From Spirochaetaceae bacterium (GTDB lineage: Bacteria; Spirochaetota; Spirochaetia; Treponematales; Breznakiellaceae): a stretch of 8,844 bases of DNA. The notes under the pieces were generated by a model. It saw nothing but the letters and a program-made list of their open reading frames with translations, did not search any database and was not told the DNA's origin. Position 1 is the first letter of the stretch. Each line of letters begins with the position of its first letter. The translations under genes and the position numbers were made by a program. Below are positions 6,237 to 8,844 of the stretch, in pieces. Location: contig JAITNZ010000103.1 in NCBI GenBank assembly GCA_031290205.1, forward strand, positions 1 to 8,844, written 5' to 3'.

Positions 6237-6283
6237 GCGCCTCAGGCGCTTTTTGCCCTCGCCTTCAGGATGAAAAGGGCGTC
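6237..6283 (+). repeat. Dispersed repeat copy (hairpin-T-run plus GCCTT...GGGC)
   Basis: GCGCC-TCA-GGCGC (6237-6249) is followed by five T, then GCCCTCGCCTTCAGG and AAAAGGGCGTC. The order and spacing match those of the units at 8636-8680 and 8707-8757. The five-base stem is conserved, while its three-base loop differs among the copies. Confidence 0.6.
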
Positions 6284-6391
6284 ATCAACTTGGGGTCTGA
6301 TACCCCGCCCAGCCGCCGCGCCCGATAGGGCGTTTAACAGCGGCATTCGCAGAGGCGTGGCGCAGGACACTCTAACACTACGCTGTAATTG

Positions 6392-6415
6392 CAGGTTCAC
6401 CTTTAGGTGAGCCTG
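6392..6415. repeat. Hairpin CAGGTTCACC/GGTGAGCCTG
   Basis: A ten-base-pair stem with one G-U pair around TTTA. No T-run follows, so it is not a terminator on either strand. It lies in the segment between the duplicated terminators. I see no tRNA fold around it. Confidence 0.6.
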
Positions 6416-6449
6416 TGCGCCGCCCCTTGGGTCGGTTAAAACTGGGGGT

Positions 6450-6470
6450 GCGGGGGATATGTTCCCCCGC
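6450..6470. repeat. GC-rich palindrome GCGGGGGA/TCCCCCGC
   Basis: Perfect 8-bp arms surround TATGT. It resembles the G-run/C-run palindromes inserted in the permease gene (2816-2833 and 2883-2902), so it may belong to the same dispersed family. No T-run follows. Confidence 0.6.
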
Positions 6471-6503
6471 ATGAGCAAAGACTTCAAGGAGAAATCTTCA
6501 ATA

Positions 6504-6531
6504 CCCCGCCGCTCAGCGACGGGAATTTTTT
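6504..6531 (+). terminator. Second copy of the intrinsic terminator
   Basis: The segment 6500-6534 repeats 6202-6236 with one difference in 35 nt, including the GC-rich stem around TCA and a six-T run (6526-6531). The T-run is on the plus-strand side, so it would stop plus-strand readthrough before the convergent methyltransferase gene. On the minus strand no T-run follows the stem, so it is a poor terminator for that gene. Confidence 0.7.
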
Positions 6532-6623
6532 ATTCGCGTTAATTTGTGTAATTCGCGGACAAATCTTTTATTATATTTATCAAGTAGATTGGCTATATCG
6601 GTCAAAAGATCCATAAATACCCC

Positions 6624-8324
6624 CTATTCCCGCAAAAACCCATACTCGTACACTTTCGGCTGTATCTTTTGCGTCAACGTTTTGAGCGCATCCCGCAATG
6701 CGCCCAGCAACTGGGTGTAGGTTTTGTCCGCGCTTTTGCTGTTCATGGTTCCCTTGTCATTGCGTCCCTGAAAGTATTCCCGAATATCATAGAATGAAGC
6801 GTTGACGGAAACAGTTTTATTGTTTTTTGTTTTTGCATGGTAATACTTCCATAATGCAAGCGCTGTGTTATAAACCGATTGCGCCTCCGCACTTAGTGTT
6901 CTGTCCTTCAAGAAATTGCTCATAAAGTTTGATTCAAACTTTTCTTTCGCGTCAACTTGTTCTGGCGTGAAAGGTATCCAGTAGTTTGTAAAGCCATTTG
7001 ATGATATAAAGTTTTTACCATGAAACAGCGTAAAGATTATACAGTTATTCTGAAAATCAACATCTGATTTATAGTTTTCATTGGGATGCAGATATAAATC
7101 ATTGTGATTTATCCAAGTATGTTCAATACAATGCCGGACAGCAAAATAAATAGACATATCGGCTAAATTTTCCTTAGCAATATTCGCTACCATGCTTTTG
7201 TTAATATAACTTTTAGCCGGTGCGCTTGTAATAAACGTGTTGCTATTGCTCTGAATTGCCGGTCCTACAATAATTATATAGCCAAGACTCGTTTTACTTT
7301 CAGAAGAATAAAAAGCACTACGCCAATCTGTTATCGAGTGTTGTTTTGGAATAGGATAAAACCGTTTTATCCCATCATTCCAGATTTCTTTTAGTTTGCT
7401 ATCATTTGAGATTATATCTGTTTTAATTTCCGTTATATCTTTCTTATTCTCAAAATCCCACACGAGGAAACTAATCGGGAAATTACCATGGACATTGTCA
7501 AATGTATTTGCCCTGCAAATAAAACCGGCTTTACATTCCGCCTTAAAAAACGCGCGAAATTTTATAAACTTGGTCGAAGTCAAAAATATTGGCGTAGCAA
7601 ATGAAGCAAGTTTTGCATGTGGCAACAGATGATATATACGAACAAAAAATTGAGCGAAAAGCTCGCTCATTGATTCGGCGCCTACCATATTTTTATAAGT
7701 ATGAAAAACTTTTGTCTCATTCGCTACTTGCGGTTTTCCGGCAAATCCGTATGATGACGCCTCAGCATAGGGCGGATTGATATAGACTATCAACTTTTTC
7801 TGCTTTTCAGGATCATCAATGATTTTCTTTAATTCTGCCGGCAGTTTGTCAAAACTGTCATTCAAAAAGTCAAACTGGAATACATGACCTGGAAGCAACG
7901 CAATATCCTTGTCGGTATCAATACGGGCATTCATCAAAGCAACATCGCCCTGTGAAATGGTAGACGCCCATACATTGTATTTTTTTGTTATACCTACAAG
8001 AAGATTGCCCGTGCCGGACGCGCAGTCCCATATATAATATTCATCCTGCCAGTTGTCACTAAAAACTTGTTGCAAGTATTCCTGGGATTTTTTCACCCAT
8101 ACTTCCGGCGTATAAAAATCGCCTCCCTTCTTAGCTTCAGCCCACAGATAGTGAACAGAAGACCCCGACCCCTCCGCCGTGAATAATTCGCCCCGCGTCT
8201 TTGCGTCTGTCACAACAAAATCAATGTTGTCTATATTCGGCTCATACCCGAATTTGGAGAAATAGTCATCATGGACAAGCCCTTTGAGTGTTTCTTCTTT
8301 CTGTATGCCGGTATATTTGGACAA
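6624..8324 (-). CDS. N6-adenine DNA methyltransferase of fused restriction-modification type, internally deleted
   Basis: A 566-residue protein. Motif I, DCASGTGNLLVG (residues 100-111), binds S-adenosylmethionine. NPPY (183-186) is the catalytic motif IV of adenine-N6 methylases. The segment ANTFDNVHGNFPISFLVWD and the more A/T-rich sequence after it form the probable target-recognition region. The C-terminus, PKVYEYGFLRE, looks intact. The N-terminus (YFSKFGYEPNIDNIDFVVTD, then HYLWAEAKKG at 58-67) resembles the nuclease-end of large fused enzymes, with E63-A-K65 as a possible PD-(D/E)XK remnant. It then joins GDFYTPEVW at residue 68 without the several hundred residues I expect between them from family memory. 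Methylation may persist while cleavage is probably lost. The start is TTG at 8324-8322, with AGGGAG (8332-8337) 7 nt upstream. No separate specificity or nuclease gene is nearby. Confidence 0.85.
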   Translation of the reverse strand: MSKYTGIQKEETLKGLVHDDYFSKFGYEPNIDNIDFVVTDAKTRGELFTAEGSGSSVHYLWAEAKKGGDFYTPEVWVKKSQEYLQQVFSDNWQDEYYIWDCASGTGNLLVGITKKYNVWASTISQGDVALMNARIDTDKDIALLPGHVFQFDFLNDSFDKLPAELKKIIDDPEKQKKLIVYINPPYAEASSYGFAGKPQVANETKVFHTYKNMVGAESMSELFAQFFVRIYHLLPHAKLASFATPIFLTSTKFIKFRAFFKAECKAGFICRANTFDNVHGNFPISFLVWDFENKKDITEIKTDIISNDSKLKEIWNDGIKRFYPIPKQHSITDWRSAFYSSESKTSLGYIIIVGPAIQSNSNTFITSAPAKSYINKSMVANIAKENLADMSIYFAVRHCIEHTWINHNDLYLHPNENYKSDVDFQNNCIIFTLFHGKNFISSNGFTNYWIPFTPEQVDAKEKFESNFMSNFLKDRTLSAEAQSVYNTALALWKYYHAKTKNNKTVSVNASFYDIREYFQGRNDKGTMNSKSADKTYTQLLGALRDALKTLTQKIQPKVYEYGFLRE

Positions 8325-8402
8325 TTTTTTTCTCCCTCACCCTGTTTCCCTGTTTTTACTTTGGCGCCTAGCTTCGGAACCTTTTAACGTATAGATTATA
8401 GC

Positions 8403-8431
8403 ATTATAGAAAAAAGCGGCGTTTTGCACAA
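8403..8431 (-). promoter_or_regulatory. Promoter of the methyltransferase gene
   Basis: On the minus strand, TTGTGC (8426-8431) is followed by 17 nt and a perfect TATAAT (8403-8408). A second TATAAT lies 8 nt further on (8395-8400). Transcription would start near 8396, about 70 nt before the TTG start. I see no operator-like palindrome here. Confidence 0.55.
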
Positions 8432-8475
8432 GGCGACATGACGTGGTATGCAGGGCGAGCGCATTAAAAATTTGT

Positions 8476-8612
8476 CCACAGATTAACACAGGGGGAAGGC
8501 TTTCTCGGTCGGCGGCACAAGCGCTTACGCGCCAGTGCTCGCCGCCATGCTCCTAACCACGCACTTTACCGTCGGCGCCCTTGCTCGTTGCGAGCCTCCG
8601 TATCTGTGTTAA
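8476..8612. repeat. Short CACAGATTAACACAG repeat with a distant inverted copy
   Basis: CCACAGATTAACACAG (8476-8491) is of a type often dispersed in genomes. Its core TTAACACAG is inverted as CTGTGTTAA at 8604-8612. Together with the intervening sequence it borders the left arm of the composite repeat. No gene is visible from 8432 to the window end. Confidence 0.4.
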
Positions 8613-8835
8613 ACAGTAAGGTGCACGGTAACGAGGCGCCACAGGCGCTTTTTGCCTTGCCTTCGGTTTGAGAAAGGCGTTCGACACCGTAAGGTGCGCG
8701 GTAACGGCGCCTGAGGCGCTTTTATGCCTTGCCTTTAGTGAGAAAAAGGCGTCCGAGACAGGAAGTGGCGCTTCCAGCAAATGCTCGTGGCGTCGTGTAT
8801 TGCAGCGAGCGCTGGCGCGTTAGCGCTTGTGCCGC
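8512..8835. repeat. Composite repeat: 37-nt inverted arms around tandem units
   Basis: The left arm 8512-8548 (GCGGCACAAGCGCTTACGCG and on) is repeated in inverted orientation at 8799-8835 with four differences in 37 positions. Between the arms lie two tandem 73-bp units. The left-arm side (8546-8565) also matches 39-58. The unit-plus-right-arm half resembles the reverse complement of 1-109, so the same kind of element exists at the left edge. I see no transposase and cannot identify target-site duplications. Confidence 0.65.
8616..8761 (+). repeat. Two tandem 73-bp repeat units
   Basis: The units 8616-8688 and 8689-8761 each begin GTAAGGTGCNCGGTAACG. They continue through a GCGCC-N3-GGCGC hairpin with a T-run, then GCCTTGCCTT, about nine variable bases, and AAGGCGT. 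They read openly on the plus strand with repeated peptides CLAFGLRKAF and CLAFSEKKAS. No start or ribosome binding site precedes them, and the frame begins just after a stop. Confidence 0.7.
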
Positions 8836-8844
8836 TGCACGAGA

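Larger units (their letters stand above)
6148..6623. other. Gene-free repeat region between the convergent units
   Basis: I find no convincing gene in these 476 nt. They hold two near-identical terminators, a dispersed repeat copy (about 6237-6283), the short direct repeat GGGGTYTRATACCCCGCC (6195-6212 and 6292-6309), two hairpins, and a fragment related to the tetR leader repeat (6533-6552). A minus-strand frame across 6242-6487 lacks a ribosome binding site and runs through these repeats. Confidence 0.6.

Noticed and set aside
6330..6430. tRNA-like region with GGTTCA
   Set aside because: GGTTCACC pairs with GGTGAGCC as a simple hairpin. No acceptor stem, D-arm or anticodon arm can be built around it.
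6242..6487. Minus-strand open frame of about 80 codons in the repeat region
   Set aside because: It needs a TTG, or an internal ATG at 6472, without a ribosome binding site. It runs through hairpins and a dispersed repeat copy, and the protein resembles nothing I know. Treated as repeat sequence that happens to be open.
6513..6614. 33-codon minus-strand frame starting ATG 9 nt after the methyltransferase stop (MDLLTDIANLLDKYNKRF...)
   Set aside because: The position suits a translationally coupled small gene, but only a weak G-rich run precedes it. The second half is translated dispersed repeat and terminator sequence, so the evidence is too thin.
8616..8761. CRISPR-like direct repeats
   Set aside because: Only two units of 73 bp, with no unique spacers between conserved repeats and no cas genes.
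8553..8780. Minus-strand 75-codon frame with internally repeated AFFSLKARHKS-like peptides
   Set aside because: The peptide repetition follows directly from the tandem 73-bp DNA units, and there is no ribosome binding site at its start.
8600..8844. Possible integron attC-like array in the tandem repeats (treponemal integrons are known)
   Set aside because: A GTTAAAC occurs near 8609, but paired core sites with the right spacing and an inverse complement are absent, and no cassette genes or integrase lie nearby.

Overview
The window reads as accessory or envelope-related chromosome from a diderm bacterium, most likely a Treponema-like spirochaete of a gut habitat. This is an inference. It rests on the style of the envelope genes, TTG starts behind strong purine-rich ribosome binding sites, and the density of small dispersed palindromic repeats. 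No rRNA, tRNA or marker gene is present to fix the taxon.

Layout. The left edge (1-164, minus) holds the start of a small open frame of a repeated sequence family, with its own consensus-like promoter (210-238) and ribosome binding site. Next is a TetR-family regulator (277-849, minus). It is divergent from a three-gene plus-strand cluster: an RND/MMPL permease of the HAE3 type (1176-3824), a periplasmic LolA-like 'outer membrane lipoprotein-sorting' protein (3956-4732) and an outer-membrane beta-barrel protein (4876-6147). The cluster ends at an intrinsic terminator (6206-6233). A gene-free repeat region (6148-6623) follows, with a near-identical second terminator (6504-6531). On the minus strand, 6624-8324 encodes an N6-adenine DNA methyltransferase of the large fused restriction-modification type. 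It appears to have lost the whole middle of the protein by an in-frame deletion. The right end (8325-8844) holds that gene's promoter and a composite repeat: two 37-nt inverted arms around two tandem 73-bp units. This repeat is related to the sequence at the left edge.

How the genes may work together. The permease, the soluble LolA-like carrier and the barrel supply an inner-membrane, a periplasmic and an outer-membrane component, as expected for export of a lipid or other hydrophobic cargo to the outer membrane. The regulator probably controls both itself and the cluster. An 18-bp operator with perfect 8-bp arms lies inside the tetR promoter, and a second, near-identical copy lies just downstream of the cluster promoter. 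The cargo and inducer cannot be read from sequence.

The most unusual points are a GC-rich palindromic repeat inserted in frame within the permease, the internal deletion in the restriction-modification enzyme, and the small repeat family present at both ends of the window.
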